Assembly: GCF_021390645.1 (NCBI RefSeq)
Contig: NZ_JAJEJT010000003.1
Coordinates: 186,001-250,000 of the forward strand
Origin: Paraburkholderia flagellata
Lineage (GTDB): Bacteria > Pseudomonadota > Gammaproteobacteria > Burkholderiales > Burkholderiaceae
Reading direction: 5' to 3'
Length of the DNA: 64,000 nt
In this document: one piece after another, positions 1 through 7,898 of the stretch
How the letters are laid out: each line of letters opens with the position of its first letter
Numbering within the stretch: the first letter of the stretch is position 1
Notes under the pieces: generated by a model
What the model saw: only the letters and a program-made list of their open reading frames with translations
The model's database searches: none
What the model was told of the DNA's origin: nothing
Program-made: the position numbers and the translations under genes

Positions 1-261
1 TTGCTCAAGCAGTTTGTCGCGAACTTCTCAGCCAGGCTGAGTGCCATGGCGCCGCCGCAAGGCGTGTCCGATGCGCCTGGCGCCAACGTCAACGCGGACG
101 GCACGGCCACCACAGCCGACGAGGCGGCACCGGCGCCGATCGCCAGGACGGCGGGGACGCCGCCTGCGCAAGCCGCCGAACTGAACGGCATTGCGTTTAT
201 GTGGGCCATCGTGCGCGACTGGCTGCGCTCTCACTTCACGCGCAAGGCGCAGGGCCGCTGA
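1..261 (+). CDS. CoxG-type SRPBCC protein, C-terminal part (5' end outside window)
   Basis: Only the last ~86 codons are inside the window, and the frame is open at base 1. The fragment starts with a helix resembling the end of the SRPBCC/CoxG fold (LKQFVANFSARL). An Ala/Pro-rich linker follows, then a hydrophobic C-terminal segment around residues 63-76 that could anchor the protein to the membrane. CoxG proteins of this kind are thought to recruit form I CO dehydrogenase or related molybdenum hydroxylases to the membrane. The call leans on context: a MoxR ATPase (CoxD-like), a VWA protein (CoxE-like) and an XdhC-type protein follow directly. The stop is 8 bases before the next start. The fold itself cannot be judged from this fragment. 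Confidence 0.55.
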   Translation: MLKQFVANFSARLSAMAPPQGVSDAPGANVNADGTATTADEAAPAPIARTAGTPPAQAAELNGIAFMWAIVRDWLRSHFTRKAQGR

Positions 262-269
262 GGGCCGCC

Positions 270-1166
270 ATGACGTCGACCGACCGCATGCCGGACGTCC
301 TCGCGTTGCAGGCGAAGCTCGCGGGCCATCGGTTCATCGTGGAGCGCAGCTTCGCGGCGGCGCTGCTGCTCACGATGGAAATGCGCCGCCCGTTGCTGCT
401 GGAAGGCGAGGCGGGCGTGGGCAAGACCGAGGTCGCGAAGGCGCTGGCGCGCCTGCTCGACGCGCCGCTGATCCGCCTGCAATGCTACGAGGGGCTCGAC
501 GCGCACGCAGCGCTTTACGAGTGGAACTACGTCCACCAGTTGCTGGCGATCAAGCTCTTCGAGCAGGACGCGCGGCCACTGCGCGACAAGGAGCAGGACA
601 TTTTCTCCGAGCGCTATCTGCTCAAGCGCCCACTGCTCGAAGCCATTACGACCACGCCCGCGCCCGTGCTGCTGATCGACGAAATCGACCGCACCGACGA
701 GGCGTTCGAGGCCTACTTGCTCGAACTGCTTTCGGATTTCCAGCTGTCGATTCCCGAGCTTGGCGTGATTCGCGCGACCGAACGGCCCTACGTCATCCTG
801 ACTTCGAACGGCACGCGTGAGATCTCCGACGCACTGCGTCGCCGCTGCCTCTACCAGTACGTCGACTATCCGTCGTTCCAGCGCGAACTCATGATCGTGC
901 GGACCCAGGTTCCCGAGGTGCCGGAGGCGCTGGCGGGGCAGATCGTCGAATTCGTGCATGCGGTGCGCGAAATGGCGCTGCGCCGCAAGCCCGGCCTCGC
1001 GGAAACGCTCGATTGGGTGGCCGCGCTGCTGCGCCTCAACGTGAGCGCGCTCGACGAAAACGGTGTAGACCGCGTGATGGATTCGCTCGCCGCGCTCGTG
1101 AAAACGCGCGAGGATCAGGCCAGTCTCACGCGGCCGGTGGTCGAAAAACTGGTGGCGTCATGCTGA
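270..1166 (+). CDS. MoxR/CoxD-type AAA+ ATPase
   Basis: This 298-residue AAA+ ATPase is of the MoxR family, the usual length for CoxD-like proteins. Walker A is GEAGVGKT (residues 46-53) and Walker B is VLLIDEID (133-140). An arginine-finger stretch (SDALRRRCLYQYVDYP) follows sensor 1. CoxD acts as a chaperone-like ATPase in maturation of the Mo/Cu active site of CO dehydrogenase, together with the VWA partner CoxE. Family members in other operons serve other molybdoenzymes. The ATG at 270 is chosen over upstream in-frame starts because those run inside the coxG-like gene. The stop overlaps the start of the next gene (ATGCTGA), which implies translational coupling with the VWA partner. Confidence 0.85.
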   Translation: MTSTDRMPDVLALQAKLAGHRFIVERSFAAALLLTMEMRRPLLLEGEAGVGKTEVAKALARLLDAPLIRLQCYEGLDAHAALYEWNYVHQLLAIKLFEQDARPLRDKEQDIFSERYLLKRPLLEAITTTPAPVLLIDEIDRTDEAFEAYLLELLSDFQLSIPELGVIRATERPYVILTSNGTREISDALRRRCLYQYVDYPSFQRELMIVRTQVPEVPEALAGQIVEFVHAVREMALRRKPGLAETLDWVAALLRLNVSALDENGVDRVMDSLAALVKTREDQASLTRPVVEKLVASC

Positions 1167-2362
1167 CCGGCATCGACAGCCTGTCGCCAGGCGCCGCGCC
1201 GCGCGATCTCGCCGATCGCCTCGTCGCGCGCTATGCGGGCTTTGCGGGCTGGCTGCGTGCGAACGCATTTTGCGTGACGAACGCGGACGTTGCCGCCACG
1301 CTCGAAGTGGTGCAACGCATGGGCCAGACAGATCGCGACGTGCTGCGCTGGAGCCTGCGTGCGCTGCTGTGCTCGCGCGCGCAGGAGTGGCGCCGCTTCG
1401 ACGAACTGTTCGACGCGTATTTCCTCGCGCCGAACCGGCGCAAGCTCGTCGAAACCCGTGCTGGCGGCGCTGGGCCGCTTGCGTGCGACGACCCGGCCAG
1501 CGGGCCGCCCGATGCGAGCGAGGGCACGCCGATTTCGCTCGCGGGGCGCGGCGACGGCGCGGCGCAAGAGGGTGCCGCCGCGAACGAAGGCGCCACGCGC
1601 ACCGAGTCGCTTGCCCACGCGGATTTGCGTCATCTGAACGATCGCAGCGAACTCTTCGCCATCGACGCCGCGATCCGCCGCTTCGCGCTGCGCCTGCGCG
1701 GCATCCAGACGCGCCGCGAGCAACGCGCGAGTCTCGGGCGCACGATCGATCTGCGCTGGACCCTGCGCCGCAGCGTCTCGCGTGGCGGGCTGCCGGTGGA
1801 GCTAGGGTGGCGGCGCAAGCGCAGGCAGCGCCCGCGCATCGTCATGCTGCTCGACGTGAGCCGCTCGATGAGCCTCTACAGCTTCTTTTTCCTGCGGCTC
1901 GCGCGCGTGCTGAGCGGGCGTTTGCCCGACGTCCACAGCTTCGTTTTCCACACACGGCTCGTCTGCGTCGATGAAGCGCTGCGCGACCCCGATCCGCGCC
2001 GCGCCCAGGAGCGCCTGCACCTCATCTCGGAGGGCTGGGCCGGGGGGACACGCATCGGCGAGAGCCTCGCCGGCTTCAATGAGCACTACGCGCCGCGCTT
2101 GCTGCACGCGCGCACCGCGGTCGTGATCGTCAGCGACGGCTACGACGCCGGCGACGTGACACAGCTCGGCGAGTCGCTTGCCGCGATCCGGCGGCGCTGC
2201 CACTCGCTCGTCTGGCTCAACCCGCTCGCCGATCGTCCCGGATTCGAGCCAGTCAGCGCGGGCATGCAGGCCGCGCTGCCGCATCTCGACCTGTTTGCGG
2301 GCGCCCGCGACCTCGCGGGACTCGAACGGATCTTTCCTCAAATTCTCGAGGCGCTGCAATGA
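1160..2362 (+). CDS. CoxE-type von Willebrand factor A domain protein
   Basis: This 400-residue protein pairs with the preceding MoxR ATPase. The C-terminal half holds a VWA (CoxE, DUF58-like) domain. Its MIDAS motif DVSRSMS lies near residue 231, followed by the conserved GGTRIGESL loop and the SDGYDAGD segment. The N-terminal half is helical with an Ala/Gly-rich linker around residues 105-145. MoxR-VWA pairs act as metal-insertion or assembly chaperones. In cox operons CoxE works with CoxD on the Cu-S-Mo site of CO dehydrogenase. The ATG at 1160 overlaps the coxD-like stop, and the 3' end overlaps the next gene by ATGA. These overlaps support one translationally coupled operon. Confidence 0.85.
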   Translation: MLTGIDSLSPGAAPRDLADRLVARYAGFAGWLRANAFCVTNADVAATLEVVQRMGQTDRDVLRWSLRALLCSRAQEWRRFDELFDAYFLAPNRRKLVETRAGGAGPLACDDPASGPPDASEGTPISLAGRGDGAAQEGAAANEGATRTESLAHADLRHLNDRSELFAIDAAIRRFALRLRGIQTRREQRASLGRTIDLRWTLRRSVSRGGLPVELGWRRKRRQRPRIVMLLDVSRSMSLYSFFFLRLARVLSGRLPDVHSFVFHTRLVCVDEALRDPDPRRAQERLHLISEGWAGGTRIGESLAGFNEHYAPRLLHARTAVVIVSDGYDAGDVTQLGESLAAIRRRCHSLVWLNPLADRPGFEPVSAGMQAALPHLDLFAGARDLAGLERIFPQILEALQ

Positions 2363-3450
2363 ACGTCCATGCCGAATCCGGCGAGACCCTCACGGAAGCC
2401 GCGGATCTGCTGCAACTCGAGCAGCGGCTAATCGATGCAGGCGCGCCGTTCGCGGTCGTCACCGTGATCCGCGCGGCGCCGCCAACCTCGACGCACGTTG
2501 GCGCCCAGGCGCTGGTGGAGGCCAGCGGCGCGCTGCATGGCTGGGTAGGCGGGGGCTGCTCGCAGACGATCGTCATCGAGGCCGCGCGCCAGTCGATCCG
2601 CACGGGGCAGCCGCGGCGCGTGAGGATCAGCAATGAGCCTCTTGCAGCCGAGGCCGAAGTCGAGGCGCACGCCATGCCGTGCGCGAGCAACGGCGCGCTG
2701 GAACTCTTCATCCAGCCCACCGTGCCCGCGCCGCTCGTGGCCGTGCTCGGCGCGACGCCCGCGGCACGCGAAGCCTGTGTGCTGGCACGGCGCGTCGGCT
2801 TTCGCGCGAGCCTGGCGGCCGACGCCGCGCGAGCAGGGCAGCCGGGCTTCGACGCCGCTGCGCTGGATCGCGCCGGTACGTCGTTCGTGCTGGTCGCAAC
2901 GCAAGGCGAGCGCGACGAGGATGCACTCGAAGCCGCGTTGCGCAGTGCCGCCGTGGCGGTGCTACTGATCGCGAGTCACAGGAAGGCCGAGCAGTTGCGC
3001 GCGGCAATGCGTCTGCGCGGCATCGACGAGGCGCGGTTCGCGGCGTTGCACGCGCCTGCGGGGCCAGCGATCCATGCGCACACGCCGCAGGAGATTGCGC
3101 TCGGCGCCGTGGCGGGACTCGTCGCGCTGCGGCACGAAATGGAAGAGGCGGTGGCACGCGCACAGGCCGCTACGCCGCAGGCGACCATCACCACGGAAGC
3201 CGTGCCGCCGTTGCCGCCGTGCGAGGCGCTCGGCGCTCCGGCACCAGAGGCGGGGTGCTACGTGAACCCTGTGTGCGGCATGAGCGTCGAGATTGCGAAG
3301 GCGAAACATATTGTCGATTACGGCGGCCAGAAGGTGTACTTCTGCTGCGACTGCTGCAAGACCGAATTCGAGCGCGCTCCCGAGCGCTATCTGGCCGCCG
3401 CGCAGGATGCCGCCGTGCGCCCCGGCGACTCACCCGCGGAGAAGCGATGA
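2359..3450 (+). CDS. XdhC/CoxF-type Mo-cofactor chaperone with C-terminal YHS domain
   Basis: This is a 363-residue two-part protein. Residues ~15-95 match the XdhC_CoxI domain, with the glycine-rich GWVGGGCS segment. Residues ~125-250 form the Rossmann-like XdhC_C domain. XdhC proteins bind molybdenum cofactor, aid its sulfuration and deliver it to xanthine/CO-dehydrogenase-type hydroxylases. After an Ala/Pro linker, residues ~296-345 form a YHS domain: NPVCGMSV, then YFCCDCCKTEF. YHS domains bind metals and are common in copper enzymes and transporters. The gene overlaps both neighbours by ATGA. The fused Cys-rich domain is not part of the minimal XdhC family and might supply copper or another metal to the target enzyme, which is inference. 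Confidence 0.85.
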   Translation: MNVHAESGETLTEAADLLQLEQRLIDAGAPFAVVTVIRAAPPTSTHVGAQALVEASGALHGWVGGGCSQTIVIEAARQSIRTGQPRRVRISNEPLAAEAEVEAHAMPCASNGALELFIQPTVPAPLVAVLGATPAAREACVLARRVGFRASLAADAARAGQPGFDAAALDRAGTSFVLVATQGERDEDALEAALRSAAVAVLLIASHRKAEQLRAAMRLRGIDEARFAALHAPAGPAIHAHTPQEIALGAVAGLVALRHEMEEAVARAQAATPQATITTEAVPPLPPCEALGAPAPEAGCYVNPVCGMSVEIAKAKHIVDYGGQKVYFCCDCCKTEFERAPERYLAAAQDAAVRPGDSPAEKR

Positions 3451-4088
3451 GCGGCGTGACGTTTTCGGCTGTCGTGCTGGCGGCGGGCCTGTCCGCGCGC
3501 ATGGAGGGGCGCCACAAGCTGTTGTTGCCGGTGGGCGGCGAGCCTGCCGTGCGGCGCGTCGTGCGCGCGATCGTTGCGGCACAGCCCCAGGAGGTTGTCG
3601 TCGTGACCGGATTCAACGGGCGAGCCGTATTCGAAGCGCTCGATGGCCTCGACGTGCGCTTCCAGAGCAACCCACGCTACCGGGAAGGACAGATGACTTC
3701 GGTCGCGAGCGGCGTTTGCGCGCTGCAGGCGCCGTGCGACGCCGTGATGATTTGCCTCGCCGACCAGGTGCTCCTTGAAACGGCCGACTATCGTGAACTG
3801 ATCGAGGCCTACGCGTCGATGCCGTACGGATCGATCCTGGTGCCGATGTTCGAAGGTGCACGAGGCAATCCTGTAGTGTTTGCGTCGAGTTATTGTCCCG
3901 AGGTCGTGGGCGGCCGCGTGAATCCGGGCTGCCGCAAGTTGATCGCCGAGCACGGCGACGAGGTGTTTCTCCACGAGGCGTCGCACGATCGCTTTTGCGT
4001 CGACATGGATACACCCGCCGATTACCTGCGCGTCATTGCGCGAGTGGAGGGCGGGGTTGCCAACAAAGCGCGCGTACAAAACGCCTGA
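3447..4088 (+). CDS. MobA-like (CTP:molybdopterin) nucleotidyltransferase
   Basis: This 213-residue NTP-transferase has the N-terminal signature LAAGLSARMEGRHKLL (residues 11-26), where the Lys binds the nucleotide phosphates. The GQMTSVASG segment and the CLADQVLL segment (Asp metal site) are also present. This pattern fits MocA/CoxI-like enzymes that attach CMP to molybdopterin, giving the MCD cofactor used by CO dehydrogenase and xanthine oxidase-type enzymes. The start at 3447 overlaps the XdhC gene stop (ATGA), so the gene closes the coupled accessory operon. Its TGA ends one base before the stop of the convergent hydrolase gene, leaving no room for a terminator. CTP versus GTP specificity cannot be decided by eye. 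Confidence 0.82.
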   Translation: MSGVTFSAVVLAAGLSARMEGRHKLLLPVGGEPAVRRVVRAIVAAQPQEVVVVTGFNGRAVFEALDGLDVRFQSNPRYREGQMTSVASGVCALQAPCDAVMICLADQVLLETADYRELIEAYASMPYGSILVPMFEGARGNPVVFASSYCPEVVGGRVNPGCRKLIAEHGDEVFLHEASHDRFCVDMDTPADYLRVIARVEGGVANKARVQNA

Positions 4089-4089
4089 A

Positions 4090-5352
4090 TCAACGCCGGA
4101 GAGCCTGAACGATTGCCGCTGCCGCCCGCGCCGCCACCTCGCAACCGAGCACGATATGCGCTTCCTCGGTGTCCTCGATGAAATCGTGGCTGACGCCGCC
4201 GATGCTGGGCACGAATAGCATGCAGGCAGGAATGTGATTCGCGATGACCTGTGCATCGTGCGACGCGCCGCTCGGCATGTGGGTCCACTGTCCGGGCGCG
4301 AGTGCTTCAGCCGCTTGCGCGAGTTGCTCCTGCAATTGCGGATCCATCGCGACCGGTTCCTCGGCGCCTTCGCACGCGATCAGCTCCGCGTGCACGGCGT
4401 GTTGCGTGTTCCAGACATCGACTAACTCGACAAGCGCGCGTTCCATTGCGTGTAGCCGCTCGGGGTTCGCATCGCGGAACTGCAGGTTCATCAGCGCCTT
4501 GCCAGGCACGACGCTGAACGAACCCGGATCCAGATCGATGCGTCCGACGGTCCACACCGTATCCGCGTCGGCCAGCCGGCCAAACGCATCGTCGATACGC
4601 GCGATGAACGCGACCAGCGCCGCACCCGCGTCGCGCCGGATGGACATCGGCGTGGTGCCGGCGTGATTGCGCTGCCCGGTGAAGCGCAGCTGAAACTCGC
4701 GTATGCCGACGATCGTCGTCACGATGCCAATGGATTTCGCCGATGCTTCGAGCCGACCACCTTGTTCGATATGCGGTTCGAGATACGCGCGTTGCCGCGT
4801 GCGATCGAGCGTGACGCGCGGCAGATGCGCGAGTCCTGCCTGAGCGAGTGCGTCGCCGAGCAACAGACCTTCCTGATTGCGCGCGCTTCGCAACGAGGCA
4901 TCGATCGCAACGCCCACGAAGCTGCGACTGCCAAGGAAACCCGAAAACGTCCCTTCTTCGTCGATCCACGACGCAACGTCCACCGCGAAGTCGCGCGTTG
5001 CGTCGCATTCGTCGAGCGCGCGAGCGATTTCGAGGCCATAGATCACGCCGAGCGCGCCGTCGAGCCAGCCGCCAGTCGGCTGGGTGTCGGTGTGCGAGCC
5101 GATCACGAGTGCGGGGCCGGGCTTGCGCGAGCGTCCGAACACGGTACCGACGCCGTCGATGGTCGCGTCCAGCCCTGCGTCGGTCATGCGCGCGGCGAGC
5201 CAGCGGCGCGCCTCGATATCAATCGACGAAAGCGCCAGACGTACCACGCCGGGGCCAGTGGCGCCGAAGCTGCGCAACGTCTTGAGATCGTCGAGCAGGC
5301 GAACGGGGTTGATGCGCGGGAAGTCTGCGTGCACGGGCTCGCTCCAGGACAT
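4090..5352 (-). CDS. M20-type Zn-dependent amidohydrolase (allantoate amidohydrolase / N-carbamoyl-amino-acid hydrolase family)
   Basis: This is a 420-residue cytosolic metallohydrolase of the hydantoinase/carbamylase family. Motifs seen are GSHTDTQPTGG (metal His87), WLDGALG (bridging Asp98), WIDEEGTF (catalytic and metal Glu132-133), GQRNHAGTTPM, and a late His in the PSIGGVSHDFIEDT segment. Members cleave allantoate, N-carbamoyl or ureido compounds, releasing ammonia. Proximity to an xdhC-type cofactor gene could hint at purine breakdown, but the cox genes explain that equally well. The ATG at 5352 gives the family's usual length. Upstream starts add a Gly/Arg-rich stretch that does not look like protein. 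No clear Shine-Dalgarno was found, so the start is only moderately sure. Confidence 0.8.
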   Translation of the reverse strand: MSWSEPVHADFPRINPVRLLDDLKTLRSFGATGPGVVRLALSSIDIEARRWLAARMTDAGLDATIDGVGTVFGRSRKPGPALVIGSHTDTQPTGGWLDGALGVIYGLEIARALDECDATRDFAVDVASWIDEEGTFSGFLGSRSFVGVAIDASLRSARNQEGLLLGDALAQAGLAHLPRVTLDRTRQRAYLEPHIEQGGRLEASAKSIGIVTTIVGIREFQLRFTGQRNHAGTTPMSIRRDAGAALVAFIARIDDAFGRLADADTVWTVGRIDLDPGSFSVVPGKALMNLQFRDANPERLHAMERALVELVDVWNTQHAVHAELIACEGAEEPVAMDPQLQEQLAQAAEALAPGQWTHMPSGASHDAQVIANHIPACMLFVPSIGGVSHDFIEDTEEAHIVLGCEVAARAAAAIVQALRR

Positions 5353-5473
5353 GAGTCGATGTGGAATCGAGAATCCTAGCATCACCGCGCCAGGCACTTG
5401 GGTCTTGATCCCTGAACGGGAGACCTTGATTCCGGTGCCCGAACTCATACCCCCTCGTGTGATCTCGCCGCAT

Positions 5474-5506
5474 AAAAAAACGCCAGCCTGTAGGGGCTGG
5501 CGTTTT
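5474..5506 (-). terminator. Intrinsic terminator downstream of aceA
   Basis: An 8-bp GC-rich stem (5481-5488 with 5495-5502) is extended by A/T pairs. On the minus strand it is followed by a run of seven T (A tract at 5474-5480 on the plus strand). It starts about 20 bases past the aceA stop, so it ends the aceA transcript before the hydrolase gene. The hydrolase therefore needs its own promoter in 5353-5473. Confidence 0.9.
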
Positions 5507-5525
5507 GCATGAGGTACTACTGCTA

Positions 5526-7106
5526 TCAGAACTGGTTCATCGTGTTGTCTTTGCCGGCCGCTTTCAGCGCCGCTTCGCCGCTGAAATACTCCTTGTGGTC
5601 GTCGCCGATGTCCGAGCCGGACATGTTCTGGTGTTTGACGCACGCGATGCCCTGACGGATTTCCTTACGCTGCACGCCAGCCACATAACCGAGCATGCCC
5701 TGGTCGCCGAAGTATTCCTTGGCCAGGTTATCCGTCGACAGTGCGGCGGTGTGGTACGTCGGCAGCGTGATCAGGTGGTGGAAGATACCGGCTTCGCGCG
5801 ACGCATCAGCCTGGAACGTGCGGATCTTCTCGTCAGCGGCGGCGGCCAGTTCGGTCTGATCGTATTCCACGCTCATCAGTTGGGCGCGGTCGTAGGCCGA
5901 CACGTCCTTGCCTGCGGCCTTCATCGCGTCATACGCCTGCTGACGGAAATTCAGGGTCCAGTTGAACGACGGGCTGTTGTTGTACACCAGCTTCGCGTTC
6001 GGGATGACCTTGCGAATCTCGCCGACCATGCCCGCGATCTGGGCGATATGCGGCTTTTCGGTTTCGATCCACAGCAGGTCAGCGCCGTATTGCAGGGCGG
6101 TGACGCAATCCAGCACGCAGCGCGCTTCGCCCGTGCCGGCGCGGAACTGGAACAGATTGCTCGGCAGGCGCTTGGGACGCAGCAGCTTGCCGTCGCGCTT
6201 GATGACGACGTCACCATTGCCCAGTGCATCGGCCGACAGTTCCTCGCAATCGAGGAAGGCGTTGTATTGGTCGCCCAGGTCGCCCGGCTTGCTGGTCACG
6301 GCAATCTGCTTGGTCAGGCCGGCGCCCAGCGAGTCGGTGCGGGCCACGATGATGCCTTCGTCCACGCCCAGTTCCAGGAAGGCGTAGCGGATCGCGCGGA
6401 TCTTGGCGAGGAAGTCCTCGTGCGGCACGGTGACCTTGCCATCCTGGTGGCCGCACTGCTTCTCGTCGGACACCTGGTTTTCGATCTGGATGCAGCATGC
6501 GCCTGCTTCGATGAACTGCTTGGCCAGCAGGTAGGTGGCTTCCGCGTTGCCGAAGCCCGCGTCGATGTCGGCGATGATCGGCACGACGTGGGTGACGTGG
6601 TTGTCGATCTTTTCCTGGATGGCGGCCTTGGCCGGGCCTTGTGCGGCATCCAGCTGGCGGAACAGGCCGCCCAGTTCACGGGCGTCGGCCTGACGCAGGA
6701 AGGTGTACAGCTCGCGGATCAACGCGCTGACCGAGGTTTTTTCGTGCATCGACTGGTCCGGCAGTGGGCCGAACTCGGAGCGCAGCGCGGCCACCATCCA
6801 GCCGGACAGGTAAAGGTAGCGGCGCTCGGTGCTGTTGAAGTGCTTCTTGATGGAGATCATCTTCTGCTGGCCGATGAAGCCGTGCCAGCAGCCCAGCGAC
6901 TGGGTGTACTTAGCCGGGTCGGCATCGTAGGCGGCCATGTCGGCGCGCATGATCTTCGCGGTGTACTTCGCGATGTCCAGGCCCGTTTTGAACTTGTTCT
7001 GGGCACGCATGCGTGCGGCAGATTCGGGGTTGATGGCATTCCAGGCGCTGCCTTGTTTTTCCTTCAAACCAGCCACTGCCTTGATGTCGTCTTGATATTG
7101 GGCCAT
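5526..7106 (-). CDS. aceA: Isocitrate lyase, long (526-residue) class
   Basis: Isocitrate lyase splits isocitrate into glyoxylate and succinate, the first step of the glyoxylate shunt used on acetate and fatty acids. The 526-residue length and sequence fit the Pseudomonas/Burkholderia class rather than the 434-residue E. coli class. The catalytic loop reads KQCGH (216-220), with the base Cys218. The metal and substrate region PIIADIDAGFGNAEAT (176-191) and the C-terminal NNSPSFNW segment (active-site lid) are also visible. An AGGAG Shine-Dalgarno lies 8 bases before the ATG. A strong terminator follows the stop. No malate synthase gene is in the window. A perfect 18-bp palindrome ~113 bp upstream may control it. 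Confidence 0.97.
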   Translation of the reverse strand: MAQYQDDIKAVAGLKEKQGSAWNAINPESAARMRAQNKFKTGLDIAKYTAKIMRADMAAYDADPAKYTQSLGCWHGFIGQQKMISIKKHFNSTERRYLYLSGWMVAALRSEFGPLPDQSMHEKTSVSALIRELYTFLRQADARELGGLFRQLDAAQGPAKAAIQEKIDNHVTHVVPIIADIDAGFGNAEATYLLAKQFIEAGACCIQIENQVSDEKQCGHQDGKVTVPHEDFLAKIRAIRYAFLELGVDEGIIVARTDSLGAGLTKQIAVTSKPGDLGDQYNAFLDCEELSADALGNGDVVIKRDGKLLRPKRLPSNLFQFRAGTGEARCVLDCVTALQYGADLLWIETEKPHIAQIAGMVGEIRKVIPNAKLVYNNSPSFNWTLNFRQQAYDAMKAAGKDVSAYDRAQLMSVEYDQTELAAAADEKIRTFQADASREAGIFHHLITLPTYHTAALSTDNLAKEYFGDQGMLGYVAGVQRKEIRQGIACVKHQNMSGSDIGDDHKEYFSGEAALKAAGKDNTMNQF

Positions 7107-7443
7107 GAGTATCTCCTGAGAGGAAAGCGCGTTTGACTAGATAAGTTCAGCGTGCCGCTACGTTTGTCGAAGCGAACTGGATGACTCAATTGTAGGGTCT
7201 TCTTGATGCGTCGCAGCAATGTCTTATATAAGACATATGACTTATTTATGCGTTATTTATCAATGAGATAGGTTTCAGTTTTTGCGCTGTAGAACATGTT
7301 TTCATAAAGCGGAAAAGCGCAGCTCCGGAAAATTGGCATGCATTCCACAATGTGAAGCGTGCTTTCGGTTGCCGGAGGCGGGGGACGGCATCGGACAAAA
7401 ATGAACGCGAACACGATAGAATCGCCTGGCTACGATCATTGCC
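7107..7443. other. Intergenic region between aceA and the cus operon
   Basis: This 337-bp AT-richer stretch carries the divergent promoters of aceA (leftward) and the cus operon (rightward). It contains the 18-bp palindrome at 7219-7236. No credible reading frame was found. No copper-type (CueR or CusR) box could be picked out with confidence. Confidence 0.7.
7219..7236. promoter_or_regulatory. Perfect 18-bp palindrome upstream of aceA (candidate operator)
   Basis: The sequence ATGTCTTATATAAGACAT is a perfect inverted repeat centred ~120 bp upstream of the aceA start. Symmetric sites with a TATA-like core are typical of GntR-family or similar dimeric repressors. Its position suits transcriptional control of the glyoxylate shunt. 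Which protein binds is not known from this window. Confidence 0.55.
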
Positions 7444-7806
7444 ATGAAAATTCTCCGGACCATTCTCGTCTTGATGCTGTGCGCGATGCTGCCCCTGAGC
7501 GGGCTGGCGGCCACTGGCATGGCGGGCGAATGTCCGATGCAGCAGTCGATGCCGATGCACGACGACGGCTCCGTGTCCGTCGAAATGTCCGGATGTGACA
7601 TGATGAAGTCGTCGCAGGCGAGTAAGGCCAAGGGTGGCTTCTGCAAGGCCACGGCCCAGTGTCAGTTCGCGAGTATCTATTACCCTCCCGCGCAGGCGAG
7701 CGTCAGCCATCCCATGGCTGTCAGCAGTCAGGTTGTCTTCCACTACGCCGAATCGTTCACCGGTCACGTACCGGACGGTCTCTGGCGACCTCCCCAAGCA
7801 ATCTAA
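7444..7806 (+). CDS. Exported Met/Cys-rich protein heading the cus operon (CopL/DUF2946-like)
   Basis: This 120-residue protein has a signal peptide at residues 1-22 (MKILRT, hydrophobic core, LSGLA). The mature part is rich in likely Cu(I) ligands: ECPMQQSMPMHDD, then MSGCDMMKS, then FCKATAQC. The C-terminus GLWRPPQAI resembles the ending common to small DUF2946/CopL-like proteins found beside copper efflux genes. It probably works in the periplasm as a metal buffer or sensor partner, but no reaction is known. It lies 92 bases before cusC, separated by a series of hairpins. The ATG has no strong Shine-Dalgarno. Real-gene status is supported by the signal peptide and operon position; the family name is tentative. 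Confidence 0.7.
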   Translation: MKILRTILVLMLCAMLPLSGLAATGMAGECPMQQSMPMHDDGSVSVEMSGCDMMKSSQASKAKGGFCKATAQCQFASIYYPPAQASVSHPMAVSSQVVFHYAESFTGHVPDGLWRPPQAI

Positions 7807-7822
7807 CCCTCGTTTGACTGGT

Positions 7823-7891
7823 TCGCCGCGTTTGCGGCGAGGTCGTCCTGTGTCCAGGACGTGGAGTCCTCTTGGGACTCCCCCGTTGGGG
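7823..7891 (+). other. Four consecutive hairpins in the cusC leader
   Basis: Perfect inverted repeats are packed into 69 bases. They are TCGCCGC/GCGGCGA (7823-7829, 7834-7840; loop GTTT), GTCCTG/CAGGAC (7845-7850, 7855-7860; loop TGTC), GGAGTCC/GGACTCC (7863-7869, 7875-7881) and CCCC/GGGG (7881-7884, 7888-7891). The last two compete for one C. The run ends 8 bases before the cusC ATG and lacks a U-tract. It is more likely an RNA stability, processing or translation-control element than a terminator. Confidence 0.6.
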
Positions 7892-7898
7892 TTAGAAC

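Noticed and set aside
5505..7136. 543-codon plus-strand open frame opposite aceA
   Set aside because: A shadow of aceA, whose minus-strand product carries the isocitrate lyase motifs and a terminator in the right place.
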